From Salibaculum sp031581025 (GTDB lineage Bacteria; Pseudomonadota; Alphaproteobacteria; Rhodobacterales; Rhodobacteraceae), in the NCBI RefSeq assembly GCF_031581025.1, contig NZ_JAVLCA010000024.1: a DNA stretch of 35,115 bases, one strand, 5' to 3'. Below the pieces are notes generated by a model. It did not search any database. It had not been told where the DNA came from and saw only the letters and a list, made by a program, of their open reading frames with translations. The translations under genes and the position numbers were made by a program. Positions 8,453 to 17,625 of the stretch are shown here, one piece after another (the first letter of the stretch is position 1; each line of letters opens with the position of its first letter).

Positions 8453-8481
8453 TGACGCGCCATGAGCGCCTCGGGAACATG
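8453..8481 (+). promoter_or_regulatory. Candidate promoter upstream of the DUF2189 gene
   Basis: TTGACG (8453-8458) is an excellent -35; 17 bp later AACATG (8476-8481) is a poor -10. The start codon at 8501 is close, giving a leader of only about 12 nt. It is supported mainly by the -35 and by a strong RBS, GGAGGA (8490-8495), which overlaps the expected start of transcription. Confidence 0.3.
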
Positions 8482-8500
8482 ATCCCGACGGAGGATCACG

Positions 8501-9274
8501 ATGCCCGAGATGTCCGAGGCCCGCGCGGCTGCGCCGCGCCCCGAGATCGCGACGCTCACCTTCGCCGACATCCGCGCGGCGCTGGTGCTGGGCTGGCGCG
8601 ATTTCCGCGCCGCGCCGCAGTTCGGGCTGTTCTTCTCGGCGGTTTACGTGCTGGGCGGGTTTTTCATGGTGCTGCTCTCGGCGGGGCACGTGACCTGGGT
8701 TCTGGCCACCTCGCTGGGCTTTCCGCTGGCCGCGCCCTTTGCCGCGGTGGGGCTTTACGAGGTCAGCCGGCGGCTGGAACAGGGCCGGGCGCTGGACTGG
8801 TACAGGGTGCTGGGCGTGGTCTGGGACGAGCGCAAGCGCCAGGTGCCCTGGATGGGGGCGATCATCGTCTTTTACTTCCTGTTCTGGACCTTCTTCGCGC
8901 ATATGCTCTTTGCGCTCATCATGGGGGTGTCGAACATGCGCAGCACCTCGCTCGATGCCTTTTTGACCCCCGAGGGGCTGACCCTGATCGCCGTTGAACT
9001 GGCTGTGGGCGCGGTGGCGGCTTTCGTGCTCTTCGCGCTGACGGTGGTCAGCCTGCCGCTGGTGCTCGACAAGGAGGTGGACTTCATGACCGCCATGCTG
9101 CTGAGCTTCGAGACCGTCCAGCGCAACCTTCTCGTCATGCTGGCCTGGGCCGCTGTGATCGCGGTCATCAGCCTGGCGGGGCTGCTGCCGGCCTTCCTGG
9201 GGCTGATGGTGGCGCTGCCGCTTCTGGGGCACGCGACCTGGCACATGTACCGCCGCGCCCTGATCCACCCCTGA
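8501..9274 (+). CDS. DUF2189 integral membrane protein
   Basis: 257 aa. After a short cytosolic segment (1-40) with the sentence-like motif LTFADIRAALVLGWRDFRAAP, there are about six hydrophobic segments, roughly at 43-63, 65-85, 120-145, 165-190, 200-215 and 218-240. LVLDKEVDFMTAMLLSFETV before the last pair of helices and the terminal MYRR are typical of DUF2189 proteins. The function of the family is unknown. The RBS GGAGGA sits 5 nt before the ATG. It is the last gene of the plus-strand run and converges on the glycosyltransferase gene with only 31 bp between the stops and no obvious terminator. Confidence 0.82.
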   Translation: MPEMSEARAAAPRPEIATLTFADIRAALVLGWRDFRAAPQFGLFFSAVYVLGGFFMVLLSAGHVTWVLATSLGFPLAAPFAAVGLYEVSRRLEQGRALDWYRVLGVVWDERKRQVPWMGAIIVFYFLFWTFFAHMLFALIMGVSNMRSTSLDAFLTPEGLTLIAVELAVGAVAAFVLFALTVVSLPLVLDKEVDFMTAMLLSFETVQRNLLVMLAWAAVIAVISLAGLLPAFLGLMVALPLLGHATWHMYRRALIHP

Positions 9275-9305
9275 GCGGGCTGTTGTCATCGGGGTGCGGG
9301 CGGTT

Positions 9306-10403
9306 TCACCCGATGTGCCCCCGTGCACCGGGCAGCAGGCGCGGCCAGTCGGCGGCCAGCTCGGGATCGGGGCGCGCCCCGTCGGGGGCGAGGCTGCGGT
9401 CCTTTTTCCAACTTGTGCTGGTCTGGAAGCAATGCCAGAACATCGGGGCGCGCCGCTGCGAGATCTGGTGCAGCGGACCGCCGAGGCGGTGAACGGTCCA
9501 GTCAAAGCGACCCGAGATGGACTGCGGTACGACGCACCATTTCGGCATGCAGGGTTTCTGGCCCGGAACGGTCAGGTCATGGGCCTGTTGTGGTGCGGGC
9601 CACTCGGTCGCCGCATAGCACCACCGCCCGCGGAAGGCGACCTGCCCGCTGCGGCTGCGCGCGGCCATGTCATAGATCGAAACCGGGCCGGGGCGCATAA
9701 TCTCGTCAATGTCCAGCGAGAGCACCCCGCGGGCGCGGGCGGCATAGTGCAGTCGCACGAGGTTGAGCATGGCCGTCTGAAAGAAGCGTGGTGGCACTTC
9801 CAGTTTCGCCGTCCCCCCCGGCGGGCCGTAGGGCGCCGGTGCAGACAGCACCAGGTGGTCGTTCAGTCCCGCTACCTCAGAAAGCGTGGCGCTGACCGCC
9901 TCGGGCGCGTAGCGATCCGACCCGTTGTCGATGAGGATCACTGCATCCGTGCCCTGGCCGGTCACATGGGCCTTGGCCCAGGTCGCGATCCAGTCCGGGT
10001 CGTTGTTGCGGGACACGGCGATCAGCAGATTGCGCCCGGCAAAGCGCGCGCGGGCATCCGGGGTGGGCACCACCGGCGCGGACCAGGCGCCGTGGCGCAG
10101 GAAGACCGGATCATCGGGCAGGGGCGTCGAAAGCCATTCATAGCGCAGAAACCGCCGGCGCCGCAGGCGCAGCGGCGCGCCAGCGGCCTCAAGCCCCGAT
10201 CGCACCACGGGCCAGAGGTTCAACAGGCGCGGGCAAATCAGGTTCAACCGCCCATCCGCCGCCCAGGCTTCGTAGATCAGCGTCCGGCGGTCATAGGCCG
10301 CGCGATAGGCCTCGGTCTGCCGCGCGGGCGGGCGCGTGTAGCGCCGTTCTGGTCCGCCCTCGGGCAGGCGGACCAGCGACAGGTGGTGAACATGAGGCGA
10401 CAT
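9306..10403 (-). CDS. Glycosyltransferase (family 2/92-like)
   Basis: 365 aa starting at the ATG at 10403 (MSPHVHHLSLVRLPEG); the frame stays open upstream, but that part lies inside tkt. The middle of the protein reads as a GT-A fold: NNDPDWIATWAKAHV, then AVILIDNGSDRY (nucleotide-sugar binding strand), then GVLSLDIDEIMRPG, whose DxD metal-binding motif is D-I-D. Similar bacterial proteins are annotated Glyco_tranf_2_4 or GT92-like and are usually linked to cell-surface polysaccharide. The acceptor cannot be told. The ATG follows the transketolase TAG by 4 bp, so the two are co-transcribed. No other polysaccharide genes are in the window. Confidence 0.75.
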   Translation of the reverse strand: MSPHVHHLSLVRLPEGGPERRYTRPPARQTEAYRAAYDRRTLIYEAWAADGRLNLICPRLLNLWPVVRSGLEAAGAPLRLRRRRFLRYEWLSTPLPDDPVFLRHGAWSAPVVPTPDARARFAGRNLLIAVSRNNDPDWIATWAKAHVTGQGTDAVILIDNGSDRYAPEAVSATLSEVAGLNDHLVLSAPAPYGPPGGTAKLEVPPRFFQTAMLNLVRLHYAARARGVLSLDIDEIMRPGPVSIYDMAARSRSGQVAFRGRWCYAATEWPAPQQAHDLTVPGQKPCMPKWCVVPQSISGRFDWTVHRLGGPLHQISQRRAPMFWHCFQTSTSWKKDRSLAPDGARPDPELAADWPRLLPGARGHIG

Positions 10404-10407
10404 GACC

Positions 10408-12426
10408 CTACAGCAGGTCCCGGACCTTTTGCGCCACGGCCTCGGCCGTGATGCCGAACTCTTCGAAGAGCGTGCCGGCCGGGGCCGAGGCGCCAAAGCC
10501 CTCCATGCCCACGAAACCGGCCTTGGCCTCGCGGCCGCGTTCGCCCAGCAGCCATTGGTCCCAGCTCTGGCGCACCCCGGCCTCGACGGCCACGCGCACC
10601 GGCCCACCGGGCAGGACGCGCTTGCGGTATTTCCCGTCCTGGGCGGCGAACAGCTCCATCGAAGGCATGGAGACGACGCGGGTGCCGATGCCCTCGGCCT
10701 CCAGCAGGTCGCGCGCGGCCAGGGCCACGGACACCTCCGAGCCGCTGGCCAGCAGGATCGCCTGCCGCTTGGCGGCCTCGGCGTCTTTCAGGACATAGCC
10801 CCCCTGCGCTGTCAGGTTCCGGGTCTTGTGGTCCGTCCGCACCGTGGGCAGGCCCTGCCGCGACAGGGCCAGGGCGCTGGGGCGGTCGGTCGCGGTCAGG
10901 GCGATTTCCCAGGCCTCGGCCACCTCGACGGGGTCGGCGGGGCGCAGCACGTTGAGGTTGGGCGTCGCCCGCATCAGCGCCAGATGCTCGACCGGCTGGT
11001 GGGTCGGGCCATCCTCGCCCAGCCCGATGGAATCGTGGCTGACCACATAGGTTACCGGCACGCCCATCAGCGAGGTCAGGCGCATGGCCCCGCGCATGTA
11101 GTCGACGAAGCACATGAAGGTGCCGCCATAGGGGCGGATGCCACCATGCAGCGCCAAGCCGTTCATCACCGCGGCCATGCCGTGTTCGCGGATGCCGTAG
11201 TGGATGTAGCGCCCGTCGCGGTTGTCGGGATTGAAAACGCCAAGGCCCTCGGTCTTGGTGTTGTTCGAGCCGGTCAGGTCGGCGGAACCGCCCAGGGTTT
11301 CGCCCATGACAGGGTTGATCACTTCCAGCACCTTCTGGCTGGAGGCCCGGGTGGCCAGTTTGGGGGCCTCTTCGGCGAATTGCTTTTTCAGCGCCTTGAT
11401 CGTGGCCGAGAGCTTTTTCGGGGTCTGCCGGGAAAAGCAGCGGTTGAACTCGTCCTGCCGTGCGGTCGACAGCTTGGCGAAGGCGGATTCCCAGTCGGCG
11501 CGGGCCGCCGCGCCGCGCTGGCCAAGGCCTTCCCACCAGGCCTTGATGGCCGGGTCGACCTCGAAATCGCCCATGGGGGCACCATAGGCCTCTTTGGTGG
11601 CGCGCAGCTGCTCGGCATCCGTCAGGGCGCCATGGCCCTTGGCGGTGTCCTGTGCGGCGTGGCCCAGGGCGATATGGGTCTTGCACGAGATCATCGAGGG
11701 GCGCGGATCGGCCTTGGCTGCCACGATGGCGGCTTCGATCTCGGCGGGGTCGTGACCGTCGATCTCCTGAACGTGCCAGCCCGAGGCGGCAAAGCGCGCC
11801 GCCTGGTCGGTGGCATCGGCCAGGTCGACCTGGCCGTCGATGGTGATCTTGTTGTTGTCGAAAAAGACCACGAGGTGGCCCAGCTTCTGCATCCCGGCAA
11901 GGCCGATGGCCTCTTGGCTGATGCCCTCCATCAGGCAACCGTCGCCGGCCATGACATAGGTGTGGTGGTTGATGATCTTCTCGCCCCAGCGGGCGCGCAG
12001 GGATTCCTCGGCGATGGCAAAGCCCACGGAATTGGCCAGGCCCTGGCCCAGCGGGCCGGTCGTGGTCTCGACCCCCTCGAGATGGCCGTATTCGGGGTGG
12101 CCGGCGGTGCGGCTGCCCCACTGGCGGAAGTCCTTGATCTGTTGCAGCGTCGCCTGCTCGTAGCCGGTCAGGTACAGCAGCGCATAAAGCAGCATCGAGC
12201 CATGCCCGGCCGAGAGGATGAACCGGTCGCGGTCGGGCCAGTGCGGCGCCTTGGGATCGAACCGCAAGTGCTTTTCGAACAGGACGGTGGCGACATCGGC
12301 CATGCCCATGGGCATGCCGGAATGGCCCGAGTTGGCCGCGGCCACGGCATCGAGGGCCAGTGTCCGGATGGCGGTGGCGCGCGCCCAGTGGTCGGGATTG
12401 GCGCTGGAAAGGGCTTGGATATCCAC
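10408..12426 (-). CDS. tkt: Transketolase
   Basis: 672 aa. It transfers two-carbon ketol units between sugar phosphates in the pentose phosphate or Calvin cycle, using thiamine diphosphate and Mg2+. Signature 1 is RATAIRTLALDAVAAANSGH, the TPP/Mg motif is GDGCLMEGISQEA (from residue 161), and the pyrimidine domain shows YIHYGIREHGMAAVMNGLA with the catalytic glutamate in REHG. The C-terminal domain ends EAVAQKVRDLL. I set the start at a GTG (12426, VDIQALSSANPDHW) because AAGGA lies 9 nt upstream and it matches the family N-terminus MDIQAL. The ATG at 12450 has no ribosome-binding site and would start only 7 nt from the predicted transcription start. A glycosyltransferase gene follows 4 bp after the stop. 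Confidence 0.94.
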   Translation of the reverse strand: MDIQALSSANPDHWARATAIRTLALDAVAAANSGHSGMPMGMADVATVLFEKHLRFDPKAPHWPDRDRFILSAGHGSMLLYALLYLTGYEQATLQQIKDFRQWGSRTAGHPEYGHLEGVETTTGPLGQGLANSVGFAIAEESLRARWGEKIINHHTYVMAGDGCLMEGISQEAIGLAGMQKLGHLVVFFDNNKITIDGQVDLADATDQAARFAASGWHVQEIDGHDPAEIEAAIVAAKADPRPSMISCKTHIALGHAAQDTAKGHGALTDAEQLRATKEAYGAPMGDFEVDPAIKAWWEGLGQRGAAARADWESAFAKLSTARQDEFNRCFSRQTPKKLSATIKALKKQFAEEAPKLATRASSQKVLEVINPVMGETLGGSADLTGSNNTKTEGLGVFNPDNRDGRYIHYGIREHGMAAVMNGLALHGGIRPYGGTFMCFVDYMRGAMRLTSLMGVPVTYVVSHDSIGLGEDGPTHQPVEHLALMRATPNLNVLRPADPVEVAEAWEIALTATDRPSALALSRQGLPTVRTDHKTRNLTAQGGYVLKDAEAAKRQAILLASGSEVSVALAARDLLEAEGIGTRVVSMPSMELFAAQDGKYRKRVLPGGPVRVAVEAGVRQSWDQWLLGERGREAKAGFVGMEGFGASAPAGTLFEEFGITAEAVAQKVRDLL

Positions 12427-12464
12427 GTGGGGTCGTCCTTTTGATGTCATGACTCGTTGCCGCG

Positions 12465-12492
12465 GTCATAGCAGGGCACCCCCCAAGTTCAA
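12465..12492 (-). promoter_or_regulatory. Sigma-70 promoter of tkt
   Basis: On the minus strand TTGAAC (12487-12492) and TATGAC (12465-12470) are separated by 16 bp. Transcription would start near 12457, leaving a leader of about 30 nt before the GTG start at 12426, which fits that start choice. It shares the divergent gap with the zapA operon promoter. Confidence 0.55.
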
Positions 12493-12556
12493 GGCGTGGC
12501 TGCGTGCCGCGTCAAGGGTGGGTCGCAAGTGCTTGAAAACCGAGCACGAGTGGGAT

Positions 12557-12585
12557 TTGCCGACCATCGGGCAATGGCATAGTCT
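12557..12585 (+). promoter_or_regulatory. Candidate promoter of the coiled-coil/zapA operon
   Basis: TTGCCG (12557-12562), 17-bp spacer and TAGTCT (12580-12585) lie about 100 bp upstream of the first gene at 12686. Spacing is ideal and the -10 is moderate. The rest of the 12427-12685 gap shows no further gene. Confidence 0.4.
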
Positions 12586-12685
12586 AAACCTCAATGAGCC
12601 GCGATTCGCACCTGCGGGTGCGGGGCGACGGGCCGGCGGGGGATTTGGACAGTCGCCAGCAGGGCCCAGAGGAAAGGACGGGCAG

Positions 12686-13234
12686 ATGAGCGAGATCGCG
12701 CAGTTCGAGACGCGGATATCGGCGGCCCTGGACCGCATCCGCACGGCGGCCAAGGCGGAAAGGCCGTCCGAGCCCCCCCCCGAGACCCCCTCGGAGACCC
12801 CGGAACAGCACGCCCCGCCCGAGGCGGTCAGCGCCGAGCACGTGGCGGAGCTGGCCGCCCTGCGTACACAACTGGACGAAGAGCGAACTGCCAACGCCCA
12901 GCTGGAGGAACGCGTCAAGGCGCTCAAGCAGCGCCAGGATGGCAAACTGAGCGAGCTGGAAAGCGCGGTCGAGGCCGGCCGCCAGCGCGCCGCCGAGACG
13001 GACCGCGATTTGCAGCGCCTGCGTGCGGTCAACGCCGAGCTTCGCGAGATCAACGACCAATTGCGCCAAGCCGTCGAGGCCGGCGTGAGCGAGCCGCATC
13101 TGATCAACACGGCGATGCGGGCCGAACTTGACGCGCTGCGCGCCACCCAAGCCGCGGATGCCGCCGAGATGGACACGATCCTGGGCGAATTGCGCCCAAT
13201 CCTGGAACAGGAGGCCGAGGATGCCACAGGTTGA
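12686..13234 (+). CDS. Coiled-coil protein encoded upstream of zapA
   Basis: 182 aa, unrecognised function. Residues 1-30 look helical, 31-50 form a proline- and glutamate-rich linker, and about 52-175 form a long heptad-rich coiled coil (AELAALRTQLDEERTANAQL and on, with many L/A at a/d positions and E/R/Q elsewhere). There is no signal peptide or membrane segment. The start ATG has GGAAAGGA upstream (MSEIAQFETRISAALDRI), and the frame upstream of it lies in the intergenic region. The last 14 bases overlap the zapA start, so the two are translationally coupled. The tight coupling suggests a cell-division partner, perhaps a ZapB-like coiled-coil protein bridging ZapA to the chromosome or Z ring; that is inference from context and structure type only. 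Confidence 0.8.
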   Translation: MSEIAQFETRISAALDRIRTAAKAERPSEPPPETPSETPEQHAPPEAVSAEHVAELAALRTQLDEERTANAQLEERVKALKQRQDGKLSELESAVEAGRQRAAETDRDLQRLRAVNAELREINDQLRQAVEAGVSEPHLINTAMRAELDALRATQAADAAEMDTILGELRPILEQEAEDATG

Positions 13235-13616
13235 GATCAGCATCGGCGGCCGGACGTTCGAAGTCGCCTGCCAGGAGGGCGAGGAACAGTACCTGCACGC
13301 CGCCGCGGCCATGCTGGACACCGAGGCAAGCACGCTCTCGGCGCAGATCGGGCGCGTTCCCGAAAACCGGATGCTGTTGATGGCCGGGTTGCTACTGGCC
13401 GACCGAACCGCGGCGCTGGAAGACAAGGTCCGCGCCGCCGAGGCCGATAGCGCCGAGATGCGCGCCCGCCTCGAGGCGCTTGAGGCCACCCCGCCGAAAC
13501 CGGCGCGTCTCGAGGTGCCGGTGGTCCCCGCCGAGGTGACCGACACCCTGGCCGAACTGGCCGCCCGGGCCGAGGCGCTGGCCGAGGAACTTGAAGAGCG
13601 GCCCCAGGAGGCCTGA
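13221..13616 (+). CDS. zapA: Cell division protein ZapA
   Basis: 131 aa. The N-terminal globular head (MPQVEISIGGRTFEVACQEG) is followed by YLHAAAAMLDTEASTL and GRVPENRMLLMAGLLLADR, the classical ZapA pattern. The C-terminal part (about 60-131) is a coiled coil longer than in E. coli ZapA (109 aa). It tetramerises and bundles FtsZ filaments at midcell. A perfect AGGAGG (13209-13214) stands 6 nt before the ATG and decides the start; the frame is open further upstream but only as a shadow of the coiled-coil gene. It overlaps that gene by 14 nt. A structured RNA, probably 6S RNA, begins at its stop codon; zapA-6S is a widespread proteobacterial gene order. Confidence 0.9.
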   Translation: MPQVEISIGGRTFEVACQEGEEQYLHAAAAMLDTEASTLSAQIGRVPENRMLLMAGLLLADRTAALEDKVRAAEADSAEMRARLEALEATPPKPARLEVPVVPAEVTDTLAELAARAEALAEELEERPQEA

Positions 13617-13747
13617 GTCGCGGACGGCGGAACAGCCCGCCCGCGTGCCTGCTGCGGTGCCCGCGAAACATCGCACCAAGATGTCGGAGATCCCGGCCCG
13701 AGGGGGCGGCGCCCGTTTTCGGTGAAAACCGGTGCCTCGGCTCAGGC
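13611..13747 (+). ncRNA. ssrS: Candidate 6S RNA downstream of zapA
   Basis: The 125-bp gap between zapA and grxD is bounded by long-range complementary arms: 13611-13623 (GCCTGAGTCGCGG) pairs with 13735-13747 (CCTCGGCTCAGGC) with 12 of 13 positions paired, one wobble included. Inside, CCGCCC can pair with GGGCGG. There is then a pair of opposed unpaired runs of about 12-13 nt (GCGTGCCTGCTGC on the 5' side), and the middle is capped by ACATC-GCACCAA-GATGT. A rod with closing stem, central bubble and terminal hairpin is the 6S RNA plan, and 6S lying just 3' of zapA is known across Proteobacteria. 6S mimics an open promoter and binds sigma-70 RNA polymerase. The ends and the exact bubble are approximate, and the length (about 137 nt) is on the short side. 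No promoter or terminator of its own was found. Confidence 0.5.
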
Positions 13748-14104
13748 GTTGGCTTCGCGGATCTTGTCGGCGGCGGCCTTGTCGTAGGTCACGCCGCTGT
13801 CCTCGAGCAGCTGGTCCAGCTCGCCCGAGAGCGTCATCTCGGTGATGATGTCGCAGCCGCCGACGAATTCGCCCTTCACGTAGAGCTGCGGGATGGTCGG
13901 CCAGTCGGCATAGTCCTTGATGCCCTGGCGGATATCGTCATCGGCCAGAACGTTGATGTCGGTGAACTCGACCCCCATGAAGTTGAGCACACCGGCCACG
14001 CGCTGGGAAAAGCCGCACTGCGGCATGGATTTCGTGCCCTTCATGTAGAGCACCACGTCGTTGGCCTTCACGGTTTCGTCGATCTGGGTCTTGGCGTCGG
14101 TCAT
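13742..14104 (-). CDS. grxD: Grx4-family monothiol glutaredoxin
   Basis: 120 aa, the usual length for single-domain monothiol glutaredoxins. The active site is C-G-F-S in GTKSMPQCGFSQRV, the cis-proline loop is WPTIPQLYVKGEFVGG, and GGCDIITEM is the glutathione-binding GGxD motif. Proteins of this family hold a bridging [2Fe-2S] cluster with glutathione, deliver it to acceptors, and form heterodimers with BolA proteins in iron sensing. bolA lies two genes upstream on the same strand, consistent with a BolA-Grx4 module. RBS AGAGGA is 8 nt before the ATG. It is the last gene of the purL-bolA-grxD run; its stop codon lies in the pairing arm of the candidate 6S RNA encoded on the other strand. 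Confidence 0.93.
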   Translation of the reverse strand: MTDAKTQIDETVKANDVVLYMKGTKSMPQCGFSQRVAGVLNFMGVEFTDINVLADDDIRQGIKDYADWPTIPQLYVKGEFVGGCDIITEMTLSGELDQLLEDSGVTYDKAAADKIREANA

Positions 14105-14157
14105 GATCTGTCGTCCTCTTCTTTCGATGGCATCGGGGGCCTTGCCCCGTCGTGCGC

Positions 14158-14442
14158 TCAGGTCCTGGCGCTGTCTTCTTCGCCCGTGTCGTTGGAACCC
14201 TCGTCCGGGGCGTTGTTCACTTCTGGATCGTTGAAGTCGTTGGGATCGTAGTCTTCGGGATCGAAGCTGTCCTCGCTGTCGGCCAGGGCTGAGACATGGG
14301 TCGTGCCGCTGTCCTCGTTATAGACAAGCCCGTAATCCGAGGGACCTTCCGACTTGAAGCGCAGGTATTCGTGAATGCCGGCGTAGACAAAGGCTGCCAC
14401 GAAGGGCAACAGGATCAATCCTGCTATCAGGCGGGCTTCCAT
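14158..14442 (-). CDS. Small membrane protein with acidic tail
   Basis: 94 aa, not a family I can name. One transmembrane helix at about 6-24 (IAGLILLPFVAAFVYAGIHE) is followed by a short basic stop (RFK, 28-30). The long tail (35-94) is strongly acidic, with about 20 D/E and repeated D-P-E/N-D-F/Y pieces, and looks disordered. The tail is probably cytosolic if the positive-inside rule applies to RFK. A strong RBS, AAGGAGG, 6 nt before the ATG supports translation. It lies between bolA (16-bp gap) and grxD (53-bp gap) in the same orientation, so it is probably co-expressed with the Fe-S/iron module. An acidic tail could bind cations or a partner protein; this is inference. Confidence 0.75.
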   Translation of the reverse strand: MEARLIAGLILLPFVAAFVYAGIHEYLRFKSEGPSDYGLVYNEDSGTTHVSALADSEDSFDPEDYDPNDFNDPEVNNAPDEGSNDTGEEDSART

Positions 14443-14458
14443 GGCGGGCCTCCTTGCG

Positions 14459-14695
14459 TCAATCGGGGGCGCGGGTCGTCAGGGCCAGGGCATGCAGGGC
14501 GCCATCGGGGCCGTCCATCTTGCCCTTGAGCGCGGCGTAGACGGCGCGTTGTTGCTGGACCCGGTTCTTGCCCTTGAAACTGGGGTCCACCACCTGGGCC
14601 GCGAAATGGGCACCGTCGTCCCCCTCGACCGTGATCTGCGCCTGCGGGAAGGCGTCGCGGATCATCTCCTCGATCTCGCCTGCGGTGATGGGCAT
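14459..14695 (-). CDS. bolA: BolA-family protein
   Basis: 78 aa, typical of the short BolA/IbaG class. The signature helix-turn region is VVDPSFKGKNRVQQQRAVYA, containing the conserved F-x-G-K/x-R-V-x-x-x-R pattern, and HALAL near the end is the conserved C-terminal strand. Histidine 30 (DGAHFAAQV), in the place of a cluster-ligand candidate of BolA-Grx4 heterodimers, is present. The protein probably pairs with the Grx4 glutaredoxin two genes downstream to handle a [2Fe-2S] cluster. AGGAG 6 nt before the ATG decides the start. Its first 34 nt overlap the end of the upstream cysteine-rich gene, which suggests translational coupling. Confidence 0.92.
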   Translation of the reverse strand: MPITAGEIEEMIRDAFPQAQITVEGDDGAHFAAQVVDPSFKGKNRVQQQRAVYAALKGKMDGPDGALHALALTTRAPD

Positions 14696-15285
14696 GGGGG
14701 TCTCCTGTCAGGTGGCTTCTGGCAAGATGTAGGCCGGTCGGCCGCCTCCCGCAAGGGCTGCACGCGGCTGCGCAGGCCGCGCAGGAAGCCCTCGACCCGG
14801 GTGGGCAGGGGGCCGGTGGCCAGCGCGGTAGCCCGCGCGACTGTCATCCGTGGCGGGCAGAGCGCGGCGATCAGGTCGCGGCGCGTCGCCTCGTCGCGGT
14901 CGGTCAGGGGCAGGGTCTCGGCTGCCGCCAGAAGGCCCAGCACCTCGTGCAGGCGCCGCAGGTGGCGAAAGGTGTCCAGCATGGGGGCCAGAAGATCGGG
15001 GTCGTCGCGCCAGCTCGCCCCGTCGAACAGGGCGATGGTGCGCTGCCCGGCCCCGGCGCAGTCGAAGCGCACGCAGCCGGAAAACCCGCGCGCCGAGAGG
15101 TCGGCATGGATGCCGCAGTCATGGCCATCAAGGTTCGGGCAGGGCACCCCGGCGGGCTTGTCGATGGCGAAGGCCGCGCCCCTGTCCAGCGCCAGCCCGA
15201 CACAGCACAGGGCGGCGCAGCTGGCGCAATCGGCCTGCAATGACGGCAGAACGGGGGCGCCGGGGTCTTGGTCGGCGCCCGGCAT
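14662..15285 (-). CDS. Cysteine-rich, putative metal-binding protein
   Basis: 207 aa. Cysteines C20, C23, C27, C28, C49, C57, C71 and C76 plus H60 form the pattern Cx2Cx3CC-x20-C-x7-C-x2-H-x10-C-x4-C. The CxxCxxxCC start resembles the putative zinc/iron-chelating YkgJ-type domain. The stretch FAIDKPAGVPCPNL, CGIHADLSARGFSGC, FDCAGAGQ is, from memory, shared with the leader domain of some actinobacterial pentapeptide-repeat proteins, but no such repeats follow here. Residues 85-165 are helical, and 170-207 look disordered. The start lies 3 bp after the purL stop, and the end overlaps bolA by 34 nt, so it belongs to the purL-bolA-grxD operon. Metal or Fe-S cluster binding is inferred; function unknown. 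Confidence 0.78.
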   Translation of the reverse strand: MPGADQDPGAPVLPSLQADCASCAALCCVGLALDRGAAFAIDKPAGVPCPNLDGHDCGIHADLSARGFSGCVRFDCAGAGQRTIALFDGASWRDDPDLLAPMLDTFRHLRRLHEVLGLLAAAETLPLTDRDEATRRDLIAALCPPRMTVARATALATGPLPTRVEGFLRGLRSRVQPLREAADRPTSCQKPPDRRPPCPSPQARSRR

Positions 15286-15288
15286 CGA

Positions 15289-17448
<2,160 letters not shown>

Positions 17449-17484
17449 GATGCGCGGGGTCCCCTGCGGTGTCCGTTGCCGGCC

Positions 17485-17513
17485 CGTTTACGACATGGGC
17501 CGGTGCTGGGCAA
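17485..17513 (-). promoter_or_regulatory. Candidate promoter of the purL operon
   Basis: On the minus strand TTGCCC (17508-17513), 17-bp spacer and TAAACG (17485-17490), 36 bp before the purL start. An imperfect dyad GGCCC-N11-GGGCC (17481-17501) spans the -10 and could be an operator or a leader hairpin. The evidence is spacing and moderate hexamers. Confidence 0.45.
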
Positions 17514-17598
17514 TGCGGGCCGGGCGCGGAACGCGGCGATCTTTCCAGCTTGGCCGGCCGCCGGGCTGCGCGTTTCCGCCTGACCCTGGCGGCGGACG

Positions 17599-17625
17599 AA
17601 AAAAAGCCGGGCCAAAAGGCCCGGC
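17599..17625 (-). terminator. Rho-independent terminator
   Basis: On the minus strand GCCGGGCC-TTTT-GGCCCGGC, a perfect 8-bp G+C stem, is followed directly by seven T. This is the strongest intrinsic terminator in the window. It ends a minus-strand transcript coming from the LysR side, that is, the candidate sRNA and any lsrB read-through. It also separates them from the purL promoter. Confidence 0.88.

Noticed and set aside
12427..12450. ATG start at 12450 for transketolase
   Set aside because: No ribosome-binding site and almost on the predicted transcription start; the GTG at 12426 has AAGGA and the family N-terminus.
13722..13741. CCGTTTTC-GGT-GAAAACCGG hairpin as a terminator for zapA or grxD
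   Set aside because: It has a bulge and no T run on either strand; it more likely belongs to the 3' half of the candidate 6S RNA fold.
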